The notes beneath the pieces were generated by a model, which was given only the letters and a program-made list of their open reading frames with translations, ran no database searches and had not been told where the DNA came from. From contig CM067064.1 of NCBI GenBank assembly GCA_033980235.1, positions 3,937,001-4,001,000 on the forward strand: a stretch of DNA of 64,000 nt. Direction: 5' to 3'. Made by a program: the position numbers and the translations under genes. Of this stretch, positions 49,812 through 60,120 are shown in pieces. This DNA comes from Diadema setosum. Lineage: Eukaryota > Echinodermata > Echinoidea > Diadematoida > Diadematidae. How positions within the stretch are numbered: position 1 is the stretch's first letter; every line of letters begins with the position of its first letter.

Positions 49812-50945
49812 TATAGGTTTTCCCGGCCAATTTCGCACATTTGTCAGTCCATTTGATAAAAGGTTCATCCAATCTAGCGAAAATCCTCGTTACTGCACAT
49901 TCTGTCATTCAAAATTGCAAGTTGGTCATTCAATTTAGTATTTCGATCAATGAAATTTGCACATGTGCCTTTCGAAGGGCATTCAAATTGGCACGTGCCC
50001 TTCAGTCATTCATATTCGCCAGCACTGGCCGAAAAGGGTATTTCAGTCATTCAGTTTCGCGTATGGGCAGTCAAATTGCAAGCATGTTCACTCAAATTAA
50101 CGTCATGTTATTTCTTTCTTGAAAAGGTGAGAACATTTTTTTTTAACGCGTATTTCTATGTGACTTTTTGTTTCATCCACGAGTATCATAATCATCATGA
50201 TTACAAGTCTCATAATATTTTGGACCCTATATAACTCGAGTGTGTTGTTCTGTAACGCCCCTTTTCTTCTATACATGTCATTTTAGGCCTAGATACCAAT
50301 TACAGTCATGACAGCACAAGTTAGATACAGACGTATTTCTCAAGAAGACAGAGAAAGAATCATAGAGACATTTGATGATCAAACCTTGACTTCCTAGATC
50401 TGGCGGACACACTCGGAATAAAGCGCTCAACGGCCAGCTAAAGTTGTGACCACATGCACTATCTTCGCACTGGAAGACTCAATAAGCACATTGAAAAAAA
50501 AAAAAAAAAACTGTTGCCAAAATCTCAAAAAATAAATACGAAAATATGAAATGTAATGACGCTTGCAAAACAATAACTATGTTGAAAAAAATAAAGAAAG
50601 AACCAAAGCATAAACATGCGTGCTAAATTGACTGCAAAAGATGTTAAATTGGATGCCCAAAAATGAATTCGAATGAACGAGTGCGGCATGTCCGTGATCA
50701 CGTGACTATGTCAGTCTAAATTGAACGAACGAATAACGAAATGGTGCTTGTTTTACGAATTTCAATTGAAAAAGTGTTAATTAGAATGAGGCTAAAGGTA
50801 ATTTGCATGCTCCTAAATGATTTTGAATGAAGAGATCATGAAATTGAAATACCGAACATGTCATCTACGCTAAATTTTGCTAAATTGAATGCAGCAATTA
50901 GGAATTGGGCTGACAAAAGTGCGAAATTGGCCGGGAAAATCTATA
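49812..50945 (+). mobile_element. Decayed DNA transposon with 39-bp TIRs
   Basis: The ends 'tataggttttcccggccaat' continuing 'ttcgcac' (49812-49850) and the inverse at 50907-50945 match over 39 bp with about four changes. 1.13 kb, containing the N-terminal remnant of a transposase at 50308. Palindromic blocks ('gggcattcaaattggcacgtgccc') lie near the left end. The TIR plus HTH remnant suggests the Tc1/mariner/IS630 group or a relative. Confidence 0.75.
50308..50440 (+). pseudogene. Transposase helix-turn-helix remnant
   Basis: From ATG at 50308: 'MTAQVRYRRISQEDRERIIE' and 'TFDDQTL'. After a frameshift: 'DFLDLADTLGIKRSTAS'. This is the paired-type HTH that opens many Tc1/IS630-like transposases ('R-IS-EDR-RII-AFE---DY---A--LGI-R-TA'). 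Stops follow in both frames and no DDE catalytic domain is visible. Confidence 0.6.
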
Positions 50946-51245
50946 TCATGGTAACCCTTTCAGCTCACTCACACACTCAACTGTTCTACCGATCCCTGCA
51001 TCACGTACAAAATACAATTTGAATAAAAAACAAAAACTTACAGACATGATAACAGAGAGGAAACACGACTTACACAAAATTATAAATACACGAGAAACGG
51101 TTGTACACAGGCCATTCAAGCAAAAACAAAAATAAAATCAAGTACGGAAACAAAGATAAAAAGGAACAAAGAAAAGCCGCACACATACATATAACATTCA
51201 CCTCCACACTAGTGCACACACCCACCCAGACCCACACTTAAACTT

Positions 51246-51278
<33 letters not shown>

Positions 51279-51624
51279 AACAGCCATGCTTCCGAATATA
51301 AAGTCTATCGAGGAAACTTAGCATTTTGCAATGCCGTTATGTGAGTTAACAAAGGTAGCGTTTCCAATGAAATCATTTAGGGGCATTCCAGACGATTTTC
51401 ATATTAATTTCACATCATGTAGTACATAAGTCACAGCTCCATGTATAGATTTGTGGAATTTATTGTGGTTCTTGAGCAGAGAAAAAATACTTTGAAAAAC
51501 CCTCAACAAATTACACTGAACGAGGATGATGACATAGGGCTCACATATTTCAGAAATGTAGCAGTTTAATATTCCATTATAATGCATTTGTACTGCTTGC
51601 TTGCGAGTTCACCATTGTACATAA

Positions 51625-51953
51625 TGGCCCGAATTCACGAAGGTGGTACAAATGAAACCATGGTTTTAAACCATGGACAAAAACCATGGAGCGCCAAGTG
51701 TCGCACGGAATATTTCGCTACGAAATTGGTCATTTCGTCGACAAAATGACCACTTCGTTAACTAAATTATCATTTCGTGGACGAAATGTTCATTTAGTTA
51801 CAAAATGTTGTTATTTCGTTACAAAATAATCATTTCATCGACGAAATGACTGATTTCGTAACGAAATATTCCATGCGACACCTGGCGCTCCATGGTTTTT
51901 GTCCATGGTTTAAACCATGGTTTCATTTGTACCACCTTCGTGAATTCGGGCCA
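51625..51953. mobile_element. Foldback MITE, copy 2
   Basis: Same family and orientation as 22626-22955. Ends 'tggcccgaattcacgaaggt' and exact inverse. Slightly better preserved TIRs than copy 1. Confidence 0.88.
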
Positions 51954-51956
51954 AAA

Positions 51957-52283
51957 AGGGAGTTCACGGTTGCGATTTGCGCATGTGCAAAATAAAGGTC
52001 AAATGAGAATGTTTGTGTATTTGCCATTGACTTTCAAACGAAAAGAATCCTCAGGCAAATGAGGATTTGGAATGTTAAGTTGTGTGTTTCACCTTGTTAG
52101 AACGCACAGGTGAAAGTGATTCATCAATAATGTTTAACAAAAGCTGCACACGCATTTCATTGACATTGATTACAAAGGTGGCATGCTTCAACAAAAAATG
52201 CTCTGTCACAGGTCCTTTCCATGTTATTTGAAAGTCTATGGTGTAGGGGTCAAATGAGACATGCGCTAACCATGAACTCCCTT
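51957..52283. repeat. Imperfect foldback adjoining the MITE
   Basis: 'agggagttcacggttgcg' at the left and 'gctaaccatgaactccct' at the right are inverse. 'aggtcaaatgaga' and 'gtcaaatgagacatgcgc' recur. Possibly another old MITE placed directly beside 51625-51953. Confidence 0.45.
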
Positions 52284-52286
52284 ATA

Positions 52287-53125
52287 CATTATATTTGTAC
52301 TGCTTGCATGCTTGCGAGTTCACCTGTGTACAATCTGTGCATGCAGGGAGGTGCCTCCCTGGTGCATGCCTTCATCTTTTGTTCTGCTTCCTTGAGCCCC
52401 AACTCATGCATTCCTGTGCATGGTGACCCTGCCATGTCATCATCCTTGTTCATGGCAATTCGTTACAAATTTCGAAAATATTCTTATTCTTCATCCCAGT
52501 TATCATAAATTCTGAAACTCTGTCCTCAGTATAACTTATTTATAGTTGTTCAGGGTAGATCCTGTTTGGCACATGCATGCTTCAAATATTTTTGAGCGGC
52601 GGCTTCGAACATCAGCTAGCAAAGGAAATAAGACGGTTGTGACTCCATTCTCTAGAACCTCCTTGGTATTATCATGGACATAATATACGTACATAAGAAA
52701 TGGACTGTTCACGGCAGTCTTTCTTTGATGTAATGATCGTCACCGACACCTGATTATGTGCATCTTATAATGAGTAAATTAAGGTGTCTGGACAATAACG
52801 ATCGTGTGATCATGTATCGTCATTAACACAAGGATCGTTTCCCTCATTTCAGTCTTGTTTCGCTGATGTGCCTTTTTTCAGACGTGTTCTCTACCAGTAC
52901 CGTCCCTTTTGCTCTGGAATAAGCTGGAGAAAAGTGAAATATTGAGATCGCAAATGACAATCATTCTGCCAAAATGTTAACTTTCTTTTAAAAACTACCT
53001 TCTTCTCCCATGCGAAATGAAGTATGATTTCCTAACATACACCACAACTGCACATTCCCTTTACTTGATTTTTGTGAGTTATTTTCTTCTGCGCATAATA
53101 ATAGTTTTAGATTTCTCGAATCTCC
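52287..53125. other. Spacer with similarity to the FMO upstream region
   Basis: 52287-52335 repeats 51577-51625 ('ttgtactgcttgc', 'ttgcgagttcacc'). 52568-52680 resembles 58208-58320 just upstream of FMO ('gcacat-cat', 'cttcaaa-att', 'g-ggcggc-tc-aacat'). No exon recognised. Confidence 0.4.
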
Positions 53126-55395
53126 GTCTTGGACCCCGTTTACAGTGCGGGGCCGGGCTCGGCAGCGGCTCGGCCGCGGCCGAGCCCGACCTCAATTGCG
53201 CGGCCGAGCCTCGCAATTTTGTCCGTTTACACTGCTGGGCTCGGCCGCGCTTTTAATTCAAACCTTTCAATATTTTGTCGTAGTGGCGCTCTGCTTGTAA
53301 ACAAACGCTATTTGGTATAGCCTGGTTTTCAGACCCTTTGCCAACTGGATTCCGTGGCGACGAAGTCGCCGTTCGGGCAAAGGCCTTTGCCGAAGGAAAA
53401 ATCCTTTGCAGGACAAAACCACCTTAAACTATACTAGTTTTCCACTTTGAGGGGGTTAATTTCGTGAATAGCGAAATAGTACGGGCAGAGGTTCTGGAAG
53501 CCAGACTAAAATTGGCCGCGCAATTGGCCCAGTTTGCGTTTACACCAAGACCCCGTTTACAGTGCGAGGCTCGGCCGCGGCTCGGCCGCGGCCGAGTCCA
53601 GCCTCGCTTCAGTGTAAACGCGCAAAAGGCCAAATGCGAGGCCAAAATTGGCCTCGCATTTGGCCTCGCTCTGGAGGTGGTCGGCCGCGGCCGAGCCGCG
53701 GCCGAGCCCGGCCTTTTCTCAGTGTAAACGCAAACTGGGCCAAATGCGCGGCCAATTTTAGTCTGCCTTCCAGATCCTCTGCCCGTACTATTTCGCTATT
53801 CACGATATTAACCCCCTCAACGTCGACAACTAGTATAGTTTAAGGTGGACACAATTAAGGTGGACGCAATTGAGGCCGGGATCGGCCGCGGCCGAGCCGC
53901 GGCCGAGCCTCGCAATTTTGTCCGTTTACACTGCTGGGCTCGGCCGCGCTTTTAATTCAAACCTTTCAATATTTTGTCGTAGTGGCCCTCTGCTTGTAAA
54001 CAAACGCAATTTGGAATAGTCTGGTTTTCAGACCCTTTGCCAACTGCATTCCGTTGCGACGAAGTCGCCGTTCGGGCAAAGGCCTTTGCCGAAGGAAAAA
54101 TCCTTTGCAGGACAAAACCACCTTAAACTATATTAGTTGTCGACGTTGAGGGGGTTAATATCGTGAATAGCGAAATAGTACGGGCAGAGGATCTGGGGGG
54201 CATTTCATGAAGGAACTTGTCGGATAAAATATCTGACAAGTCAGTTATATCCGACAAGTTTTGAGAAATTCTTTAGTCTGATTGGCTGATTTCTCTGAAC
54301 TTGTCGGATATAACTGACTTGTCAGATATTTTATCCGACAAGTTCCTTCATGAAATGCCCCCCTGGAAGGCAGACTAAAATTGGCCGCGCAATTGGCCGC
54401 GCATTTGGCCCAGTTTGCTCGGCCGCGGCTCGGCCGCGGCCGAGACCACCTCCAGAGCGAGGCCAAATGCGAGGCCAATTTTGGCCTCGCATTTGGCCTT
54501 TTGCGCGTTTACACTGAAGCGAGGCTGGACTCGGCCGCGGCCGAGCCGCGGCCGAGCCTCGCACTGTAAACGGGGTCCAAGAAGAGGCCGGGCTCCAGAG
54601 CGAGGCCAAATGCGAGGCCAATTTTGGCAAAGGCCTTTGCCGAAGGAAAAATCCTTTGCAGGACAAAATTGCGAGGCTCGGCCGCGGCTCGGCCGCGGCC
54701 GAGCCCGGCCTCAATTGCGCGGCCGAGCCTCGCAATTTTGTCCGTTTACACTGCTGGGCTCGGCCGCGCTTTTAATTCAAACCTTTCAATATTTTGTCGT
54801 AGTGGCGCTCTGCTTGTAAACAAACGCAATTTGGTATAGTCTGGTTTTCAGACCCTTTGCCAACTGCATTCCGTTGCGACGAAGTCGCCGTTCGGGCAAA
54901 GGCCTTTGCCGAAGGAAAAATCCTTTGCAGGACAAAACCACCTTAAACTATACTAGTTGTCGACGTTGAGGGGGTTAATATCGTGAATAGCGAAATAGTA
55001 CGGGCAGAGGATCTGGAAGGCAGACTAAAATTGGCCGCGCAATTGGCCGCGCATTTGGCCCAGTTTGCGTTTACACTGAGAAAAGGCCGGGCTCGGCCGC
55101 GGCTCGGCCGCGGCCGAGACCACCTCCAGAGCGAGGCCAAATGCGAGGCCAATTTTGGCCTCGCATTTGGCCTTTTGCGCGTTTACACTGAAGCGAGGCT
55201 GGACTCGGCCGCGGCCGAGCCGCGGCCGAGCCTCGCACTGTAAACGGGGTCCAAGAAGAGGCCGGGCTCCAGAGCGAGGCCAAATGCGAGGCCAATTTTG
55301 GCCTCGCATTTGGCCTTTTGCGCGTTTACACTAAAGCGGGGCTGGGCTCGGCCGCGGCTCGGCCGCGGCCGAGCCTCGCACTGTAAACGGGGTCT
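53126..55395. repeat. GC-rich nested array of 'ctcggccgcggc' elements
   Basis: Begins 'ttggaccccgtttacagtgc' and ends with the inverse 'cactgtaaacggggtc'. Three direct units start with 'gcaattttgtccgtttacac' at about 53212, 53912 and 54732. They share 'gggcaaaggcctttgccgaa', 'gggggttaat' and 'agtacgggcagagg' blocks. 'ggccgcggccgag' palindromes and 'gcgaggccaaatgcgaggcc' blocks occur in both orientations. Long Arg/Pro/Gly reading frames here are artefacts. Probably a foldback-type transposon multiplied in place. Confidence 0.75.
54197..54363. mobile_element. 167-bp palindromic MITE with visible empty site
   Basis: 'ggggcatttcatgaaggaac' at the left is exactly inverted at the right, arms about 70 bp with 'cttgtcggata' repeated. 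It interrupts 'gaggatctgg|aaggcagac', which is uninterrupted at about 55007-55025 in the sister unit. A short CTGG is repeated at both edges. Confidence 0.85.
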
Positions 55396-55565
55396 TGTTC
55401 TTCTCCCGGCTTGCTGGCGGTGACGCTCATGGGATCAAAAAAGTAAAGCATGCTAAAAATGTCTTTGTGGCGCTTTTGAGATGTACGGGTGCATGAACGA
55501 TACGATGAATGTCCATGTGTATTAGGTCCATGGTATTATGTAGAGGAGGTAAGTAGATGTGTACA

Positions 55566-57326
55566 CAGTGGCGTATCTAGGGAAAATGGCGCCCGGGGCA
55601 AGCGCGAAAATTCTGAAAAAGTGTTCAACCCAAATCCCATCCCGGTAGGGACTTTAAAAAAAGTCCACATGATATGCTTTTTCAAGCAACTAAAAGGGGT
55701 CTTTTGAGGGTGATTTAAATTAAATAAATTTTGATGAATATTAGCGAGCGAGCGCAGCGAGCGAGCCGAACATTTTTGTATTTCACCTGACAAAACATGG
55801 GATCCTTGTCATTTTTTGCTTATTAAATCTTACAATTCCAATCAAGATATAGTGACGGCCTTATAGATAACGATTTATACCAACAAACTAAGGACTTGAA
55901 AAAATACTCTCAATTAGTATGCGCGAGTGAAGCGAAATTTGTATATTTGTGCATCATCATCACATTTTGTTCTTTTTTTTTTTTGGCTAAATTTTGGCGA
56001 GCGAGCGCAGCGAGTGAGCCGAAAAATTTTTTATTTCAGCTGACAAAACATGGGATTCTTGTCATTTTTTGCTTATTAAATCTTACAATTCCAATCAAGA
56101 TATAGTGACGGCCTTATAGATAACGATTTATACCAGCAAACTAAGGACTTGAAAAAATACTCTCAATTAGTATGCGCGAGTGAAGCAAAATTTGTATATT
56201 TCTGCATCATCATCACGTTTTGTTCTTTTTTTTTTGGCTAAATTTTGGCGAGCGAGCGCAGCGAGCGAGCCGAAAAATTTTGTATTTCAGCTGACAAAAC
56301 ATTGGATTCTTGTCATTTTTTGCTTATTGTTACAATTCTAATCAAGATATAATGACGGCCTTATAGATAACAATTTATACCAACAAACTAAGGACTTGAA
56401 AAAAAAAATACTCTCAATTAGTATGCGCGAGTGAGCGGAAATTTGTATATTTCTGCGTCATCATCATGTTTTGTTCTTATCTTTTTTTGATAAATTTTGG
56501 CAAGCGAGCGCAGCGAGGGAGCCGAAAATTTTTGTATTTCAGCTGACAAAACATGGGATTCTTGTCATTTTTTTGCTTATTAAATCTTACAATTCTAATC
56601 AAGATATAGTGACGGCCTTATAGATAACGATTCATACCAACAAACTAAGGACTTGAAATATGCGCGAGTGAGCGAAAATTTGTATATTTCTGCATCATCA
56701 TCACGTTTTGTTCTTATCTTTTTTTTTATAAATTTTGGCAAGCGAGCGCAGCGAGCGAGCCAAAAATGTTTGTATTTCAGCTTACAAACATGTCTTTTTT
56801 TTCTTTTTTGCTTATTAAATCTTATAATTCTAATCAAGATATAGTGACGGTCTGATTGATAACGATTCATACCAACAAACTGAGGACTTGAGAAATACTC
56901 TAAAATAGTATGCGCGAGTGAGCCGAAATTTGTATATTTCTGCGTCATCATCACGTTTTGTTCTTATCTTTTTTTTTTTTAAATTTTGGTGAGCGAGCCG
57001 AAAATGTTTGTATCTCAGCTTACAAAACATGGAATTCGGAATTCTTGTGTGAACACAATAAACATTGTTATTTGTCCGCGTCATCATCATGTTTTGTTTT
57101 TATCTTGTTTGATTTGGTTTTCTGCCCCCCCCCTTCTCCCCCCCCCCCCCCCTCACCCCGTCCGGGCGAGTTTTTTTTTTTTTTTTTTTTTTCCTTCTTC
57201 TTCCTCTTCTTCTTTTCTTTCGTTTTCTTCTTCTTCTTCTTTTCGTTTTTTCTTTTTTTGCGCCCCCAAGGAGTGGCGCCCGGGGCATGTGCCCCCTTGC
57301 CCCCCCCCCCCCTAGATACGCCACTG
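55566..57326 (+). mobile_element. hAT-like element, copy 2, with internal tandem array
   Basis: Ends 'cagtggcgtatctagg' and 'cctagatacgccactg', flanked by a perfect 8-bp duplication 'tgtgtaca' (55558-55565 and 57327-57334), the hAT hallmark. Inside, about 250-bp units containing 'gagcgagcgcagcgagcgag' and 'gatatagtgacggccttata' repeat about six times between 55740 and 57000. A T/C-rich right end follows, with homopolymers. No transposase, so mobilised in trans. Related to 28224-29547. Confidence 0.88.
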
Positions 57327-57334
57327 TGTGTACA

Positions 57335-58563
57335 AATTATTCTGCATGTGATGTGGTTGTTGCAGCTGGGTGCTGCATATTATACGTTATACATGTGGGG
57401 GTTTCATTGCAGAGCGTCAACCCGACAAAAGACTGCATGAATACAATGTTTTTGTGGAGTGTCTGGAATTATTTTATTTATCTTTTTTTTTTGAGAGAGA
57501 GAGGAGAATAGTTGCGATATGTATTATGTTTATGAGTGTTGTACCAATTCAAAGGAGGTTTGAGAAATGGAGTTCCAACTGGTTGTAAACATTCAAACAG
57601 CTGCCAGTTTTCTTTTGACATACAAAAGAATTCCACAGGTGCATTTTGAACTTTGATGATCGGGGTTCGATGCCGCCGTCTTTCCGAGCAAAGAGATGGA
57701 ACGCCAACATAATGTCGGCTATATTTTGTTTGTTTTTGTAATAAAAGAGCTTAAATTTCAGCTAATAATAAGGCATATGAAAAAGAGAGTAACTCCTCTC
57801 CAGGATTACGGTCAAAAAGTGTAAATCTGAGCCGTACGTTGTAAAAATATTTGAACTGCACCCTTATATACATGAAAGTTGATTTTATCATCTTTCAGTT
57901 CACTTCCGACAAATGAAACTGATAGTAGTATAATCTTCAAGTGTAGTTCTTTATTCATTTATACAATGTTAGATTAGTGTAAAAACACGTAAAGTCGGGT
58001 AATTTGAATTCTTATTTCATCAATTTTTTGTGGAATTTTTATTTGCACATTCCTGTGTCTGTACCTTTATGTACCGCTCATGTTTCATAGGAAGGGACAG
58101 CGAAAAGTAATTACCATCATAAAGACATACATCTTCCATTGAGAATGACGAGTCATGATGCAATGCCACATGAATCAGTTGTCTTCCTTTCTGTGAGGCA
58201 GCTCAGTTTAGCACATACATTTGTACTTCAAACATTTCTTAGTGGCGGCATCAAACATGGGATCAAAGGGAATGACACTGTTGTTATTCCATCTCTTGAA
58301 TCTCCTAAGTTGTACATGCCATATTCGTAGACGTGTATTTCACCGTTTACACTTTCAGCGTAATGCCCCTGTAGCAAGCTATACAACGTCCTTTGCATTT
58401 GGCGTGCGCGTACGCGTACGACTACAGAAGTAGTTTTCTCTTCTCATTGTCAGCACAACGTCTACCACACAAAGCATTTGCTGCTTGTCGGCTGCGGTTA
58501 GACGCCCCTGGATCCTGGAGTCTCCTCTGCACATGCATGTCTCAATATACCGGTAGAAAAAGG
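57335..58563. promoter_or_regulatory. Upstream region of the FMO gene
   Basis: No exon recognised; likely promoter and leader of the FMO. 'ggcgtgcgcgtacgcgtacg' lies at about 58400-58420. Frames open through 58393-58563 continue into FMO but do not look like FMO sequence. Confidence 0.35.
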
Positions 58564-58675
58564 ATGATGTTTCGCGTAGCCGTAATCGGTGGTGGTGTGT
58601 CGGGCCTGGCCGCGATTAAAACATGCCTCGAAGAGGGATTTGAACCTGTTTGCTTTGAGAAAGAAGCATTCTTCG
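58564..58675 (+). CDS. Flavin-containing monooxygenase, first coding exon (partial gene)
   Basis: Encodes '[20 protein letters not shown]' and '[17 protein letters not shown]', then a consensus donor 'CTTCG|gtaagt' in phase 1. This is the N-terminal FAD-binding Rossmann fold of FMOs: GxGxxG at residues 9-14 and the ribose-binding acid E32 in 'CFEKE'. FMOs are ER flavoenzymes that oxygenate N and S atoms using NADPH. The start was chosen at the ATG pair just before 'FRVAVIG', where FMOs begin; an upstream in-frame ATG at 58393 would add unrelated residues. Exon 2 ('GGLW...') is not found before 64000, so the rest lies beyond or the copy is truncated. Confidence 0.85.
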
Positions 58676-60000
58676 GTAAGTCTTGCCGATTTTCATGCCG
58701 AACAGGTCTTCAGACAGATGAATCTGAAAACGTGATGCAGTCTGTACCACGCACGATTCACATACAATGTAGTTACTTGAATCAGTCTCACCTCCCAGCT
58801 TGGATGAACCTTGTGAATAGTGCAGTGAGTGTAGTGGATCGATTGTGAGGATTAAAATATTGTTTGTCGGGTCTGTCACAAATAAGTTTTTATTCATCCA
58901 ACTGTACTGTAACTTGAAATGAACTGCAACCCGCTTGCTTGTCTGAGACATTTAATTTTTATGGCAAAAGACACATAAACCTGGAGCGGTAGATATAACA
59001 TGATTTCCGGCACTTGTCTCTAATTCAGACTGTGTAAGTTACTAGCCGTGTTTTATAAAACACTTGAGTCACAATAAGTAAAGAGCTGTTCCATTCACGT
59101 GGCTTTGGTCAATCATTTTGTCAACGGGCTTATTTGATGTGTCAAGGAAGGGTACCGATAGGGTAACCAACTTTTACGCTATTTACTTAAATTTATATCT
59201 ATAGATTCTTATTTTCATTCTGATCTGTGCTGGAACAATGGACGGTCAAATTTATAGAAAATTGGTTTAGACAGATTTTAGTTTTGGAGTGCCTTAGTTT
59301 GTGCAGAATTTTCGCATACTTCTGCGATGCTACTGGGAAATTGATAAAATCCAATATCCATGCAAGTGTTTGAAACACTAAAAAGAAAAAAGAAAAAAAA
59401 GAGGGATTAAGAGGCATTCAATTCCTTTCTATGAAATAAATAAGAGAATCGTCCTTGTTGAACAAACAAAGAAACAAACACGATTATTTGCAAAGAGCCA
59501 TGCAATCAAACGAACATTTAAGTGAGTCGAAAGAAAGAAATAGCGGATTCAACCGTCATTTGTTTCATTTGTGAAGCTTTAAAAAAACTGATTTAAAACA
59601 GCGTCGTAAATATGACCTATTATAGGTCATAGGTTCAACAAGGACGATTCTCTTATTTATTTCATAGAAAGGAATTGAATGCCTCTTAATCCCTCTTTTT
59701 TTTTCTTTTTTTCTTTTTAGTGTTTCAAACACTTGCATGGATATTGGATTTTATCAATTTCCCAGTAGCATCGCAGAAGTATAGATTAGTTAATTTGTCA
59801 TATTTGTGAAGCACATTTGCAGAGTAAAGTGCAGTTTATGACATGAGGAGGACCATAATGCATGGGTACACATCAATAGTAGACTCTGAGTAAAAACAAT
59901 ACAAAACTCGAAAAAAAAAAAAAACACACCACCAAACAAGAAATCACTTGCGGTCTCAAACAAGACGTCTTTAAACAAATGCCAACTCATTCGCCCGGAA
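58676..60000. other. Likely FMO intron 1, start
   Basis: No further exon. Main content is the inverted duplication at 59317-59781. Confidence 0.4.
59317..59781. repeat. Inverted duplication, 148-bp arms, 169-bp loop
   Basis: 59317-59463 and 59633-59781 are inverse copies. They start 'tacttctgcgatgctactgg' and end 'cgtccttgttgaac', and differ only in the length of A/T runs as far as I can see. The loop ends in 'tatgacctattataggtcata'. Not a recognisable TIR transposon. Confidence 0.9.
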
Positions 60001-60120
60001 AAGAGCGGGAACGTCTCCGCGACGTCTCTTAAAGGTCACAGTTGGTCTCCGCGAGGTCGCGGGGACGTCTCAGAGACGTCTCAACAAACGTCTCCGCGAC
60101 CAACGAGACTCGAGTCGCTT
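59965..60120. repeat. 'acgtctccgcgac' short inverted-repeat cluster
   Basis: 'cgtctc' and 'gagacg' occur many times within 150 bp (e.g. 60010-60115), with 'cgcgaggtcgcggggacg'. Probably a small foldback element. Confidence 0.45.

Noticed and set aside
53017..55309. Many overlapping Arg/Pro/Gly-rich reading frames on both strands
   Set aside because: They read through the GC-rich palindromic repeat; the same words appear in every unit and on both strands.
56595..57440. Open frames in the hAT-like element, including a Phe/Pro-rich one
   Set aside because: They come from T/C homopolymers and the 250-bp tandem units.
58393..58563. Longer FMO N-terminus from the upstream in-frame ATG
   Set aside because: The added residues do not resemble FMO proteins, which begin just before the Rossmann glycine motif.
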